DNA from: Fasciola hepatica
Taxonomy: Eukaryota; Platyhelminthes; Trematoda; Plagiorchiida; Fasciolidae
Direction: 5' to 3'
Assembly (NCBI GenBank): GCA_948099385.1
Contig: CANUEZ040000113.1
Location: forward strand, 8,506,501-8,570,500
DNA: 64,000 nt
Below the pieces are notes generated by a model. It was not told the DNA's origin, searched no databases, and was given only the letters and a program-made list of their open reading frames with translations. A program made the translations under genes and the position numbers. Positions 1 through 12,430 of this stretch are shown here, in pieces (the first letter of the stretch is position 1; every line of letters starts with the position of its first letter).

Positions 1-3000
1 ACTGTCAGTCATCTCTGGGCCACTAATCATTTGCTGCGGATAAAACAAAGGCCTTCGCACCCAGGCAAGAGCAGAATCCATACGCACAACCTTAAAATCT
101 GTGGCTTGAAAAAGAACTGCTATTCCCGCCCTGAATCTCACACATCCCCCAGTTGACTACAAACAGCTGAAGTTTGACAGCAATAAACCGGCTTGATGTC
201 AATTTTTTGACAACGTTGATGGAAGTACAGTAGCATCCCCCACTATGAAACACTAGCTTAGATCGCACAAATTGTTTTTCACTGAAAGGTATCGTATTCG
301 GGAAAGATGAGTGTGAAAAAGAGGCAGCTAAATAAAAAGTGTCAATTGTAGCAAGGCGTTTTTTAAAGATATGCATTTCGCCTAGTTCAATCAATCTACA
401 AAATAACTTCAATCGCTAAGATGATTTCTTCTCCAGCATTTTCTTCCTTATTATAAGAATGATTTCGGGAAATCAAATAACTACATCTAAGTTATAAGTG
501 AACAGTACGGGTTTATTATTGTCCTAAAGACAAGTATTTTTCTCCTGTAAAACGGTAGGTAGAATCACTTTTGCAAATGAGCCGTATCTCTTCAATCAGG
601 CTTTGTCGCGTTCGCATGCATACTGGATTTTGCAAGGTGAATGATAATACTGTGGCACAAATGTAGTTTCAAGAGCAGATTGAAACATTTTACCATTAAA
701 ATAAACTTCCAGTACCTGATAGCTAATAGATGGTTCCAGCATTATCACCACCTCCACCCACTCCCTGAAATGTTCTCCTTGCTATGCAAGCTCTCGGACT
801 GTTCTTATAATCAACTCCAATTCAAGGTCAATTTTAAAATTACCTAGGATTGAAAATTTTCCGATAACTACAAGTTTCAATTTTTAGTCTGACAAACTGG
901 AGTTTACGATGTATGTCAACATTACATTTGCATTTTCACGTCGAGACATTTTCCTCCTACTTGCACAAGGCTTATGCTTGGCATGTTTGTAAACAAAGAT
1001 CCCGTTTAATCAAAACTGAATAGCCAGCGACAGTGGAGAACCAGTTAGGCCCATGTCAGCCGGTTTTGCTAACTAGCCGGAAAGCTGATATTGAATTCCC
1101 AGAGAGGAGAGCGTAATCTATTTTGTTCGAAAAACAAAATGCTAAAATATGTTTTGCCTGAAAATATTTCTTGTTCGGAGTTGAATATCCATTAAGATGT
1201 TTCTCCTCTTCGTTTCGGTGCGGGCTTATTTTCATGACAGATGGTTTTCTATACAGTAACTTTTCTTGCACAGCAATGTTACCCCGTACAAAGAGGTAAT
1301 TCCTTTCAGGAAGGTTAAAACCTTTAAGTCCAGTGGAAACCAATAAAGTATGTCGATCCTAGTATATCTCGCAGCCCAGTTGGTGCGACCATATGACCAG
1401 TACTATTTCCGCACCCAGCAGTCCCCTAATGTCCGAACTGCTGGCATGACTCGGGGGATTTTTCATAGAACATTTAGAAGATCACCAACCGAATAAGTAC
1501 TGGAACAGAGGGATCCTTTTGTTTCTCGATGCATCGAATGATCATCTTTTGATGCAATATCTGTTTTCAATTTGCATCTGCTGAAGCTTTTAGAGGATGG
1601 ATGACCGTCAACCTCTGCGTATTTCAACCAAACGAACTCTGTTAGTCAACTAAACGGAAAAATTATAGTCAGTCAACGAATAATGAAATCATGGCACCAG
1701 TTTCGTGGTGATTGCTCTGGTTGACCAAAAACAAATCATGAAAGAAACACGATCAGAAGATGGCTAAGCGAAAATATTACAAGTAAACCGATGTGATCAA
1801 ACCGAACTAGACGGAGACTTTGTGATCTAGTAAGTAAGTAGTAAGATGGAACATACAACATTGGGTGAATGTGAGGTTACTGGAATAGAGTTTCAAAGCA
1901 AGTGGTAAACAGAAAGCATACAGAAAGGTGTTTGTTCGTTTCCTGCACAAACCGATCGATACGATGACAGAGGCCCTTCCCTTATAACAGTATAAATCTC
2001 CGAACAATATAGATGTCAGCAGAACGGAGTCATAAAAAAGAAAGCGCTTAAAAGAACAATGAAGACAATGGAAATCAATGGTATATGGTATCAGTAGAAT
2101 GCGTTATTCATTGTTATTCTTGGGCACGTACACCATATCCCGACATCGACAACTTTTGCTCAATAAATGTTTTCCACGTATAAAACTGAGAGTGGGTGCC
2201 GCATGGTTTGAATAAAGGTCAAACGTGTTTGATGACGGGTGTATCCGTGAAGTTCAAAGACGACTGCAGTAAACGTTGTGAGGTACTACAGTTAGAGATG
2301 AGGCTGAACATGTGTCCATTTTTGAAGAATAGACATTCATACGTTTTCGTAATAGAATGTCCGAATATCAGGCACGTAATTCATATTCACAAAGATGTAA
2401 TAATACACGAGATGAACGAGTGTTGAAGGCGTAAATTTTATCAGAAGGCTGATTTCCTGAACAAGGTCTCTGGAATTCATGTCGAATAAGTGAGAAACAC
2501 TACGTATACCACAGCTCCGAGCTAAATGCCCCCATATGCAACAAGTATGTCCCGGTACTTATGAGGCTGGGTAGAGATTGATGTAAGCATTATGTTGGCT
2601 ACTTCCGCATATATGGCATCAGCCACACTAAGTGGAGATACAATCAGTATTAAGTGCAACAGCTGTGCCACAATTCTTATACATGTTAACCTCGCCAACG
2701 TAGAATATCACTTCTAGTATGTTCAATATTGCTTGTAACGTTTAAAGTGAGCTTGAGAGAATTTTCCGCGGGCATAGCTTTGCGAATATTTCGATACCAA
2801 ACGTCCGAAGTTAGTGGATGGAAGAGAACCACCTCTTCGAAATTCTTTGCAGGAAGTGATTTGCAGATACGACAGCACTCTGACCAGAGAAGCCGACAAA
2901 TGCAATATTCAATTCTCTTTCCAGGCTGCTGTACCGTGAGGGAAAATTTGAAACACGTCACATAAGTATTGACAGAGGGCATGGATAACTTGAGGAACCC

Positions 3001-3080
3001 GAAGGGATAGGACGTATAAAAATTGCTCTCGCCCGGAACAAGGCAAACCAAAAAGTTGACTAATCACAGCGAGATTCTGC
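1..3080. other. No gene recognised
   Basis: Both strands carry only short, overlapping open frames (up to about 121 codons) with no recognisable domain. The part at about 2690-3080 lies directly downstream of the Gypsy integrase on the minus strand and is where a 3' LTR would be expected. I could not match it to a second copy upstream of gag, so no LTR is called. Confidence 0.6.
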
Positions 3081-3089
3081 TATAGCTAT

Positions 3090-4130
3090 GCTCAGTGATT
3101 CTGATTGGCTGGGGCTCACCCGCGTGGATAGCTACGAAGCTGTATCTGATCTTATCAATTGTGACGGTCGCTGAATTACCACTACATTCCTCCTCAAAAG
3201 CTGCTCTTCAATTTGGCTCACCTTTCCTACTCATCATCGAATCTGAGCTAGTGGTTGTGTCTCGGCCGCCGCGGTAATCGTCTCGGTTGGCGGAAAAGAT
3301 GGAGCTCGGTCATCAACACTGTCATCGTCTGGATCCGTGATCATGTGAGTTGTGTAATCTTTCACAACTGCTGTCGATCCTTAGAAAAAGAATTTGCCGC
3401 GGCGTCGCTGATGCACCGAGGAATCATCTAGGTTCGTTATATCGACAGTAGTGTGAACAAGATGTTAAGCTGGTCGGAGGTTGTTGCCACGGAAGTATGT
3501 GACGTTGCTGGAATCCAGAGACATCAGCGACGACCTTAGTCTCCTGTACTTGAATAGAAATGCTGGACTCTCCTTGGTGGTTATGTACCCTGGGTTTCCG
3601 TATTGCAACAGTAAATTGTCGAGGGAAGCTCCCAAGTTAGGCGGCTTTCTTGGTTTGGCAAATGCTAGCGAACTTTTCACGGAGAATACCGAAATCCTCG
3701 CTACACCGTTAGAGGACGGGTGGCGCACTACCATACGTAAAAGCTGACTTTCGACCCTGTTGCGCCACCTTTTAGTTCCGCAGCACACAACTGCCATCCA
3801 TTATCTGTGACCAGTGCTTTCAGAATTCCTTCCGGGATGAAGCATCTTTGTAGCACCTGCATTGTAAACGAGATATTTACTGAACTGGTTAGGAAAGCTT
3901 CCGAATATCTGGAGTAGAAGTGGGTCGGTACAAAGGTATGAAACGGGTTCAGGACTAGGCCACAGAAATCGGCATGAACACGGTTCCATGAAATGTAGCA
4001 TTTGGGCTATGGGTTACAACTGTTTGGCCTTCACTGAACTTTGTGAGGACAAGCATCACAGTTCTTTGCCTTCGAGCAAAAATTCAGCAGCCAATTTCGG
4101 ACACCGACAACTTTTGTCGAGCCAGTGACT
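3090..4130 (-). pseudogene. Gypsy integrase remnant
   Basis: The integrase would insert the element's DNA copy into the host genome. The core is visible: an H-A-D-F-C-G type segment with the first catalytic Asp, a V-T-D-N-G segment with the second, and an H-P-S-S-N-G-V-A motif at about 3690-3720. There the expected catalytic Glu is replaced (V-A-R-I-S instead of an A-E pair), so the enzyme would be dead. The open stretch at 3465-3797 continues into a typical C-terminal part, and a proline/threonine/alanine-rich tail can be followed to about 3210. Frame changes lie at about 3800 and 4000. The zinc-binding N-terminal region is badly eroded. It follows the RNase H region directly. Confidence 0.8.
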
Positions 4131-5440
4131 TAATTACATCCAAACCCAAGTGGCTTTTTTGCATTTCATCCAAAACCAACTTACGCGATGGAGGTGGGTT
4201 GAGAAGCCGTCACCTTGGCAAAAAAGAACCGATGAAAACTTCCACGTCAACTCAGGCTGCCAACTCTTCCTAATCGCTGAAATCACGGATGAGTAGTATC
4301 GTTTCGTCTGTCTTTGCAATTTTTCCGTCGACACGAGAGCAACCTTTGAAATGAAATAGCACTGTTCTACCGCTGTGAATTGTGAGTATCGTGACAGGAG
4401 GTACCATTGCGGGATTGTCTTGGTAAATCAGTATAAGGTGTCTTAGGTTTAGGCAGCCAAGGCGATGTTCCGTCGTTTAATCATAGTAGCCACAGATTTG
4501 ACAACGGATTTATGTGGAATTTACAGTGACTGAAAGATCTGGGGTTGGTAACTATCGTGAACTCTTGTCCTAATAGGTACTTGCGCAGTCGGCGTACCAC
4601 CTAGAGGACAGCCAAAGCTTCGTTCGGCATCTGTAAATAAATCCTATCTGGGAAGAAGAGTGGAGTAATATTGCAGACAACTTGTAATCGACCGTAACAC
4701 TTCAGGTGTTTCAGTGGCTCGATGCCAGTCGTGGATATGCAACAATCGAAATCGACTCGCTATCTGTTTGGTTTGACAGTGAGGCAGAGTAAATCTAATT
4801 CTATGACACAGAGCTTGCCCTTGGGGTCTTTCATCGATATGTTCCTTTTCCTCTAAATTCTCCAGCAGCTGCTGTAATCGGCCATCGAGTTCTTCTTCCA
4901 TGGACCCAAACATCAGCAAATTATTCTGGCAAGCCATCACCCCACAGATGCCATGAATCACCTGATCTGCTGCATCCTGAAATGTCCCGGAAGACCAGTG
5001 CAGACCGAAAGACAAGGAACGGTATGGGAACTTGCTCTCCGGGGTGGTAATGTTGTTAGTACTTAAGATTCCGTATGCAGAAAAACTTGTAAGTACGCAT
5101 CAGCCAGACCGAGTTTTTGAGAAATAGTTACTTCCGAGTGTGCATTACCTAAAGCCCTCCGGTTACATCGTAGTAGTGGCGCATCTAACTTAACGAGGAT
5201 TCAAGGTCAGTCGGTAGTCATCGCAAATCCGGGGTGTTTATCCATCACTCTTTATTACCAACCTAAACGTAGCTGCCAAGAGGATAGAGTCACATGCTCA
5301 ATGACACTGTCTTGCTCCGTCCTGTTAAGCAACTTCAGAATATCTTCTCGTTGACCACACCACACCACTCGCAGCTTCAAGAATACTGGATCAACATCTA
5401 GTTCCAATGCCGCAGGCTCAACCTCCACAAAACCTTCGTT
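4130..5440 (-). pseudogene. Gypsy reverse transcriptase and RNase H remnant
   Basis: The RT would copy element RNA into DNA. The N-terminal RT part is read at 5255-5440, with a G-Q-R-E segment and a V-I-E-H-V-T segment. It runs on in the same frame through several stops to an S-F-G-L segment and a G-T-F-Q box at about 4970-5015. The catalytic box that should hold paired aspartates reads Q-N-N-L-L, so both Asp are now Asn. RNase H/connection similarity (L-R-K-Y-L-L-G and T-N-P-R-S segments) follows at about 4430-4600 after a frame change. The frame 4644-5015 is the longest clean stretch. Identification of the family is strong; function is excluded. Confidence 0.85.
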
Positions 5441-5770
5441 GGTGGAGCAATGGGCAATCATCTGCTGGAGAACAAGCTTATCCCCCGGACTGTCGGACTT
5501 CTTTTGGAGGGTCACTGATTGCTCTATGGCACACAGAGCCTTCAAACTCTGAATCGACGGACTGTCTACTGAAGTCAGGAATCGTACCGGGATATAATCT
5601 CTCTCCGAACAAACCATTAGTGTCGTCTGGCCCAGCACTGAAAGTCAATAACCAGTGACGTCTTGCATGCGTACGTCAGTGGGCTGTGTGGGCGCACTGG
5701 GCTAGATCATGTCAAATACCGACTTCGGAATGATGGACTCGTAGCTTTCAGCACTCACAATGAATCTTTT
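5440..5770 (-). pseudogene. Gypsy aspartic protease remnant
   Basis: This sits between gag and RT, where a Gypsy element carries its polyprotein protease. An F-I-V segment at about 5755 is followed by S-A-E where the family has its D-T/S-G catalytic triplet, then by an E-S-I-I-P segment typical of the fold. Downstream, a V-L-G-Q-T segment and an L-K-A-L segment match the second half of the domain. A stop lies between the two halves. The call comes from position plus pattern, and the enzyme is inactive. Confidence 0.6.
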
Positions 5771-5902
5771 TCTCAAGCCATAATAAAACTGGACTAGTTT
5801 CTAAAGAAATCAGTTGCATCCGCTCGAAATCTTCAGTGTGAGTACCTGAGTTCCATCATTTTTTAGATCCTCGGGTGTTGTTCTCGTCACGTTGCACTTG
5901 GA

Positions 5903-6088
5903 TTAGTCGGAAGCTCTGCAAATATGGCCAGTCTTCCCACAAGAATGACTTACTGCAATACGGAAGCAGTGGGTGGAATGCAGGTGGACGTCTCTGCAAG
6001 ATAAGCAACAGTTCAGCTGCACGGGCTTGCTTTCGAGACTCTGTTGTTGGCCGGTCCTGGTCGAGGTGTTCGAATTGCCTGATTTCAC
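5903..6088 (-). pseudogene. Gypsy gag nucleocapsid (zinc knuckle) remnant
   Basis: A 61-codon minus-strand frame holds two cysteine/histidine knuckles in a row. The first reads C-x2-C-x3-H-x5-C. The second keeps the G-K-T-G-H core, but its first and last cysteines are both serine. Nucleocapsid knuckles bind the element RNA during packaging. The segment lies directly upstream of the protease, as expected for gag. The rest of gag, which should lie beyond 6100, is not recognisable. Confidence 0.7.
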
Positions 6089-6099
6089 AGTGAATGTGA

Positions 6100-8660
6100 A
6101 ATCAGATTCCTAAAAATCACCCGTGGCGACCGAGAGGTTGATAACCCATCAATAATTTTTACCACGCCTTGTTAGTGAAAAAAAATGTTACCTTAGAGAT
6201 TTTCTGTTTCAATCCCAGCTTTCTCCGAGTCAGAGTCTGTGTTTGCACTGTGTTTGTACAGGGTAAAAGCACAAAGCAAATATTTCCGACAACCCTATAT
6301 TTCACCCGAGTCCACGACAAGATTTTGTCGAAGTATTTGACAGGAACACCTTAATCCCGGTCTACGGGGCTTGTCTTGTGAGCTAGATAATAAAACGTGA
6401 CTCATGATTAAAAAACAATTTGCAAACTTTCGTCTCTGTGAAGTAAGGTACAAATTGAGTAGAGCTTTACTGGCGTTTTCGCGATGAATGTTAGCAGAAC
6501 TCACTTCATTACTAAGTTATTATACTGATCCGACTTGCATTATTGATGCACTCACTGGGAGCCTGCCTTTTACCAGAAAGTTTCCCAAAAGCTTTTGACA
6601 TTCATTAGCTAATAACGGTTTCTGAAAAAGAATTTATATCACAATTGTTAGCTTGCAAAGGAAAAAGTATTGATTGAATCATTCGTTCAGCTACTTGGTA
6701 TTTCGTTTGTTCTGAAGGTTGTTCACGTTTCTGAGTTTATGCGGTTCAGGAAAGCGCTTATTTATTCAAAAAAACGGATCGAAGGCGGTTGTTAATCGAA
6801 TAATCTTCCACTTTCTGCCTTTTTTCGAAAGTGATTGAGGCTACCGCCAATTCGCATGACCCTTTTTTGAATCAGCTCTCGACATTTTGACATAACTCTT
6901 TCAAATCAACAGTTTCTTTCTTTTTTTCGCTTGTTAATTTGAAAAGATGAACTTTATCCAATTAAGGTAAAAAGCAATGACATATTATTTCAAACTGAAT
7001 AGAAAGCGCTATGTAAAATTATTTTGCGGTCATAGATGTCATAATCACACAGTCACAATCACATCACTTCTTTGTGTCTGCAATTCACCTGGTATAGTTT
7101 TACTGAAAACAATTACATGTTCATATTGCTTTCACTGACTTGGTGCACATCTTCTGTGAGGCGATGAGTTATTAAATAATCCTCCCCGAAAAACTAGGGA
7201 AGGCCATGTGTTTGCAAATGTTCACCAGACCATTGAGAAAATGAGTCTTACTACAGTTACCCTGTTTTCCTAACAAGAAAAAACAGTTGTAATTGATATA
7301 CTTCCGAGCCTGACCCTTCATTTCATTCGACCCCTTTTCAATCACAGATAGAAACACCCCCAAGTCTTCAAGCGATACGACTCCTAAAATCAGTGCTATT
7401 TAGATCCTGTGCACTCAATTCCTTAACGCACATAACCAGCATAAGCATACGTGACTTTTATTTGTAGAAGTGAAATTTGCCGAGAAGGAAATTGTTCACC
7501 AACTCTCAGTTGCTCCGCACCGTCTGCGCTGGAGTAAAACAAAAATAGTTAACTTAGCACAATGAAGTTCACCATCGTGCCTTTAGGACGCTGAACAACT
7601 CGCTAAAATCCCACGAGAGATTTGAACCATATTTATCCATGTCTACTTGGATAATTCAACAACACATGGCCAACAGCTTTTAGCTGAAACTCATTAAATT
7701 TCCGAACTTTTTCAAAGTGTTTTATCCTTATTTCATTGACTTACCATCTCCTTGTCACCCAAGTATCATTCACTGGAAAAGTACTTTGATCCGGTAGGTT
7801 TCAATGGCGAACAAATTACTCAAACCATCCACAAAGCCATATTGGATATTGACTGATAAGTCCATTAACCTCCACCTTTGGATCACCAAAAAGAAAAGAA
7901 CACATAACTTAGAGGTGGTTTACTTTGCCTTAGGTTGCAAATGTCGTGGTATTTCAGCATCCCAAGGTGCTTACGTTTTCATTTTCAATAGCACTCAACA
8001 AGCACTGTTTTCACTGGTTGCTACAGCACCGGAATATATGTGTCATTCTGGCTTTCCGAGTGATCTGGACAACCGTCTTTCTGAATCCTGTTTTACAAGT
8101 CATTTTTCTTGCAAACATGGTGGTAAGTAGACTAGACCTTTCGAAATTTCAACTGAACGTTCCCAGTTTTGTGTATCTTATCAGAAGTAACCCCGTAGTA
8201 ACCATGGCGTTTCTTACTTGTGGTTTAATTCCCTCTCTGTCTCCCAATCATTTTCAGAAGCCAACAGTCACGGGTAAAATTGTGACCGATAGCATTTCAC
8301 AATGGGCATCGACTTCCCGGTACTCTCCGAACCGGAAGTTTCTAATACTCTGGAGAAGAAATATCTATGGTAAATACCGCGGCATCTTTTTGCATTTTAA
8401 CACTATCGATCGAAGAAGGCATACATTTCCAGTCCGCTGAAAGTTAAAGCCAACCACAATTTTTGAACACTAAAGCAGCCAGTATAAATGACGGTGAAAG
8501 GGGAAAAAGAGCTTTCCTTATTTGTTTGTATCCAACTTGAAAGCCTGGTAACACCATTGATCAGGTTGCATTTCATATTGCGTTGTGTTCGTGTTTAGTA
8601 GTAGAACACGCGATCCGTGCACTCCATTTGTTTGAAAATCGTGAATGCATATGAGTAAAC
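6100..8660. other. No gene recognised
   Basis: Only short overlapping open frames are present. The largest (7946-8440 plus, 164 codons, overlapped by 7804-8130) have no domain and an ordinary composition. Homopolymer A and T runs are frequent. Nothing here is shared with the inverted-repeat arms that start at about 8664. Confidence 0.6.
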
Positions 8661-9210
8661 CACAAGGAAGCAAGCTAGGAAGTTCTTATCTATGTAGCTT
8701 CTCACACAGCATACGTATCGGTGATTGAGAAACTGTCATCATTATAAACAATGAATAACGTGGTCCCGGGTACGAAGCTGATCCTAGATCACCTCCTTCC
8801 TTGGTCGTGAACTCCAACTTCTATATACGCATGGAACGCGCCACAGAGCTCTTGTGAGGAATGTGATTCGTGGTCTTAAACGTGCTAGCACTAATGCGTA
8901 CTGGATCTTGACCGAAGGGCACGTCGAACAAATGAAGACTGATTGGTCCAAACGGTGTTTTCTGTCTGTGCGTATGAATTGGGAAGAACCACCACAAAGA
9001 TATAAGGTCAATCAGTGCTGCTTTACAATGAGAAAAGCCTTACCAAAATGTTCACATTCGTCGAAAGATTTCCAAAAAGCCCTGATAAACGTGCCACTAT
9101 TTTACAAACTTTCCTTCCAACATATTTTACGACTTGTTGTCCCAGCAATGGATGAATGACCCAGACTGTTCTAATCCGTTCCAGTTTCAAAGTCAAATCG
9201 GAATAGTTTT

Positions 9211-9261
9211 TCAGTCACTGAGTGCGAAATGATAGAGATGGTCGGGAATCTCAGTGACTGA
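9211..9261. repeat. Hairpin with 12-bp perfect arms
   Basis: T-C-A-G-T-C-A-C-T-G-A-G at 9211-9222 is the exact reverse complement of 9250-9261, with a 27-nt loop. The same arms occur in the other copy of the repeat at about 26236-26286, so the hairpin belongs to the repeat family. Confidence 0.85.
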
Positions 9262-9421
9262 AACTGATAAACTGACGGACAATACTCAAGCTTCCCACTA
9301 GTTAGTATCATATCAGTAATTTTCCAGTTATGACATGTTTCGACATTAAACAGAGCACTGCCATCTTTTCGCCTCATTTATTAAGATCATTTGCAACCAT
9401 GGCTGTTTTCCTGTGATTTGG

Positions 9422-9485
9422 TACCGGACCCAAGATATATTGATCGATAATAAAAGTCGATTGTGATGCAAATCTGGGTCCGGTA
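9422..9485. repeat. Hairpin with 11-bp perfect arms
   Basis: T-A-C-C-G-G-A-C-C-C-A at 9422-9432 is exactly complementary to 9475-9485, with a 42-nt loop. The paired copy in the right arm is at 26010-26020 and 26063-26073. One half of this unit is copied again at about 26978-26988 in a changed form. Confidence 0.85.
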
Positions 9486-10717
9486 AACACATTTTTAATT
9501 GTGTATGAAAGCTTCAAGTAGAACCATACCATTTTATTTGTACCATGACTTGCAAGTAATGATGAGATTGCATGACAATCACCCTCGCCATCTGCTTGTG
9601 TGCGGTAAATAGCTTTCCTCGAAATCTAGGAGAACCATATTCTTTCTAGTATAAGCGGGCCAAAACCATGACAGAATATGAGCCTGGTAGGAAAAATGGA
9701 ACAATGTTCTTTTACATTGAGTTACACCAAATGTCACGCCGAACACGATGTTCACACGTGGTATTAAACATGTGGTTTGTCTGTATTCTCAAGGGTTTCT
9801 CGCAGTAGTAACAACACTGTGCCCACTGTGTGGGTGATATACACATTCGCGATTTTATGCAACATCACATTTTGCACATCTGACTACAATGACTATGGTG
9901 TATGTAGTCCTCCTCCTACTCTCTCTAGAACAGATACATTTCGGTGAATAACTTCCGATCCGTGGCAATAAAGAGTAACTGTATGAACTGGATTTCAAAG
10001 TTGAGCATACACTCACATGTCTCGCAGTGAATAATTAACAGACAACTCGTTCTATAAGATTCTATGTACACATCTCCCGTGAATCAAACCGTGACGCTTT
10101 ATTCTGTAAAACAATAGCCTACCGGAGTAACATCTTTCCGCTAAATTATGGAACTTTTTCAGTCATACCACTGAAGATTTCCCCATTTTTCAAGGAATGT
10201 CTAACTTGACCTCACCAATAAATCTGAACGCTTTTTATTCCTGCCCAAGTCAGAAACGAAACCATGGCCAAAATGACAAGCCCCGTGACTTGAACCCTAT
10301 GATGAAATCAGTACGTGGTCTCATTAGTTGAACTTCGAATGCGGCTTTCAATTCAATCCAACAGGGATTGAGAATGCCCGGAAACATTCTCCAGCTGCAT
10401 TGGTGACAGGGATTTCTGGCACGGCTTTTTGATCGGTACTTGGATGGACTCGTCTTATTCATTAGATTAGGTAAATCATGTAGCTCTTGGAAGTGTATTC
10501 GCGGTGGTATGTATGCTTCACCCGATAGTTGGTGCTTTTGTTCGTGAGTGAGATGAGGCAAACACACGCGAAATTTTAAATTATAGGCTTCTGCAACTGG
10601 ACATTGGTCCTCTTTAGGGAGATGACGAAAAAGTTCAGTTTCAATTCATCTTCCCATAAATAACTCGATAAAAATGCAAGGAGTTACCGAAGTGCGCTCG
10701 AATGACCTTCAGGAAAA

Positions 10718-11481
10718 CGCTTATTCGGATGCAAACTGGAATATTCTTTCTTCAGTATGTTTCACAAGCATCGTTGTCAAGCATTTTTAAACCACATATG
10801 TCATGGAATCGCTTAAAAATAATTTCTCCAAACCTTCTGATATAGGCAAAACCGTGAGAAGTCTATTGACCAGAATAAAAACTTGTATCAAATAACTCGG
10901 ATAATAAAACCAACAAAACATAACCTACCTTAGTTTATGTGGTTCTGTTGATCCGAATAATTATACTCCCACAACATTTCAATAGGTACCTTAATTTGCT
11001 CAGAGCGTCTTATCCTGGTAACTGAGGTCATGGGCATTTCACTACTCATAAAGCAAGTGAATTGTAGGACACTTTAGGTGAATAAAACAGTAAGGAAAGC
11101 TTATATTCGGATGCAAACTGGAATATTCTTTCTTCAGTAGGTTTCACAAGCATCGTTGTCAAGCATTTTTAAACCACATATCTCATAGAATCTTTTAGAA
11201 ATAATTTCTCCTAACCTTTTCATATAGGCAAAACCGTGAGAAGTCTATTGACCAGAATAAAAACTTGTATCAAATAACTCGGACAATAAACCTATCAAAA
11301 TACAATCTACCTTAGATTTTGTGGTTCTGTTGATCAGAACAATTATACTCCCACACCATTCCAATAGTTACACTAATTTGCTCAGAGCGTCTTATCCTGG
11401 TAACTGAGGCCATAAGCATTTCACTACTCATAAAGCAGCAATATTCCCAAGTGAATTGTAGGACAATTTAAGTACATAAAA
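10718..11481. repeat. Tandem duplication, 382-bp unit
   Basis: The unit starting near 10718 recurs at about 11100; the same 15-mer starts at 10726 and 11108. Both units hold the same order of motifs up to an A-A-A-A-C-A-G-T-A-A stretch. The opposite arm of the inverted repeat has only one unit (about 24220-24620), so the duplication arose after the arms separated. Confidence 0.85.
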
Positions 11482-12158
11482 CAGTAATAACAGGTAGCCT
11501 GATATACATTATTCGAAACAAGAAACTCAAATCGGATACTGAGCAATATTTCATGTTCATCACGATGAACATCACATGTATATATATGATACACGGACAA
11601 CTTCAATTGCCTGGTCTCTAGTAGGGTACCAGTTTGTCAACAGAACGAAACCAAAACGACTTCATTCGTCAGACGAGTGAATAGTTCATAATTGAAGCTG
11701 AATAATATCAAGATAATATCAAACTAAATCTACGAAAAGCTGATTGCACTTATGATTCTCGTAAATGTTTCCCCATTTTCAGTCACGTCCAGAAATGACT
11801 AAACAAAAATGACCACGGAAGTGCCTGGATATAGCTGTTTTCAATAAATAGTCTACTCCGGGATTAATTCCTGAAAACTTGGATAAAGGTTTCAGTTCAA
11901 TTGAAAGGAGAGCATCGTTACCAAAAACATACAAAAAGAAATGCGGCATGAATCCACTAATCATTGAAAACCGTCCGTATCTAAGTGCTTGGAGAAGAAG
12001 CATCAGAATAGAAAAACATACTGGTTACCAGTTGAAGACATATCATTGATTGATCTTTGGTGAAATAGATAATGACAATTTCCGAGGATCGCGTACATCC
12101 AACATATCACTAGATATCCGTGTGGAAACGATGATCCGACATTGTAATGTGATTTATA

Positions 12159-12430
12159 TTGAACAAATATAGCTTGCAGTATATAAAAATCACATCGATA
12201 GAAGGAAAATTAGATTACCGAGTCAAGAAACATCACAATTGTGAACCCTTTCATACCACTTACGTGGAACAAATAATAGTATGCACATTAGTATTGCCTA
12301 GAAAAATCTGTCACCATTTATATCTTACGATCAAAAGAGAGGTCAGTTAAGGAAATTACTCCATGTCACTCTCTAGCCTGAGCACATGTGGATCATAGTT
12401 GCACAATTGTCTACCGCTTGAAAGAATGCA
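12159..12430 (-). repeat. Inner foldback copy A
   Basis: This part of the left arm is inverted relative to 12897-13190. The two copies share the stretches around G-C-A-T-T-C-T-T-T-C-A-A-G and the A-T-T-A-T-T-T-A-T stretch, with visibly lower similarity (roughly 80-85 percent by eye) than the two main arms. The right arm holds the matching copy at 23288-23585. Confidence 0.75.

Larger units (their letters stand above)
3090..6090 (-). mobile_element. Gypsy-type LTR retrotransposon relic (internal region)
   Basis: Read on the minus strand, this block holds in order a gag zinc-knuckle segment, an aspartic protease, a reverse transcriptase, an RNase H/connection region and an integrase. That is the Ty3/Gypsy order (integrase after RT). 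All parts are broken by stops and frame changes, and the key catalytic residues are altered. No LTR pair could be identified, and the main part of gag is missing or unrecognisable beyond about 6090, so the copy is probably 5'-truncated or its ends have decayed. The fluke affiliation is inferred from the general look of the protein. Confidence 0.85.

Noticed and set aside
6124..6140. T-G-G-C-G-A-C-C-G word resembling a retroviral-type primer binding site
   Set aside because: It lies on the plus strand, while the adjacent Gypsy relic runs on the minus strand, so it cannot serve that element.
7804..8440. Two overlapping plus-strand open frames of 108 and 164 codons
   Set aside because: No domain, no start context, and overlap in different frames. 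Lengths like this occur by chance in 64 kb of moderately AT-rich DNA.
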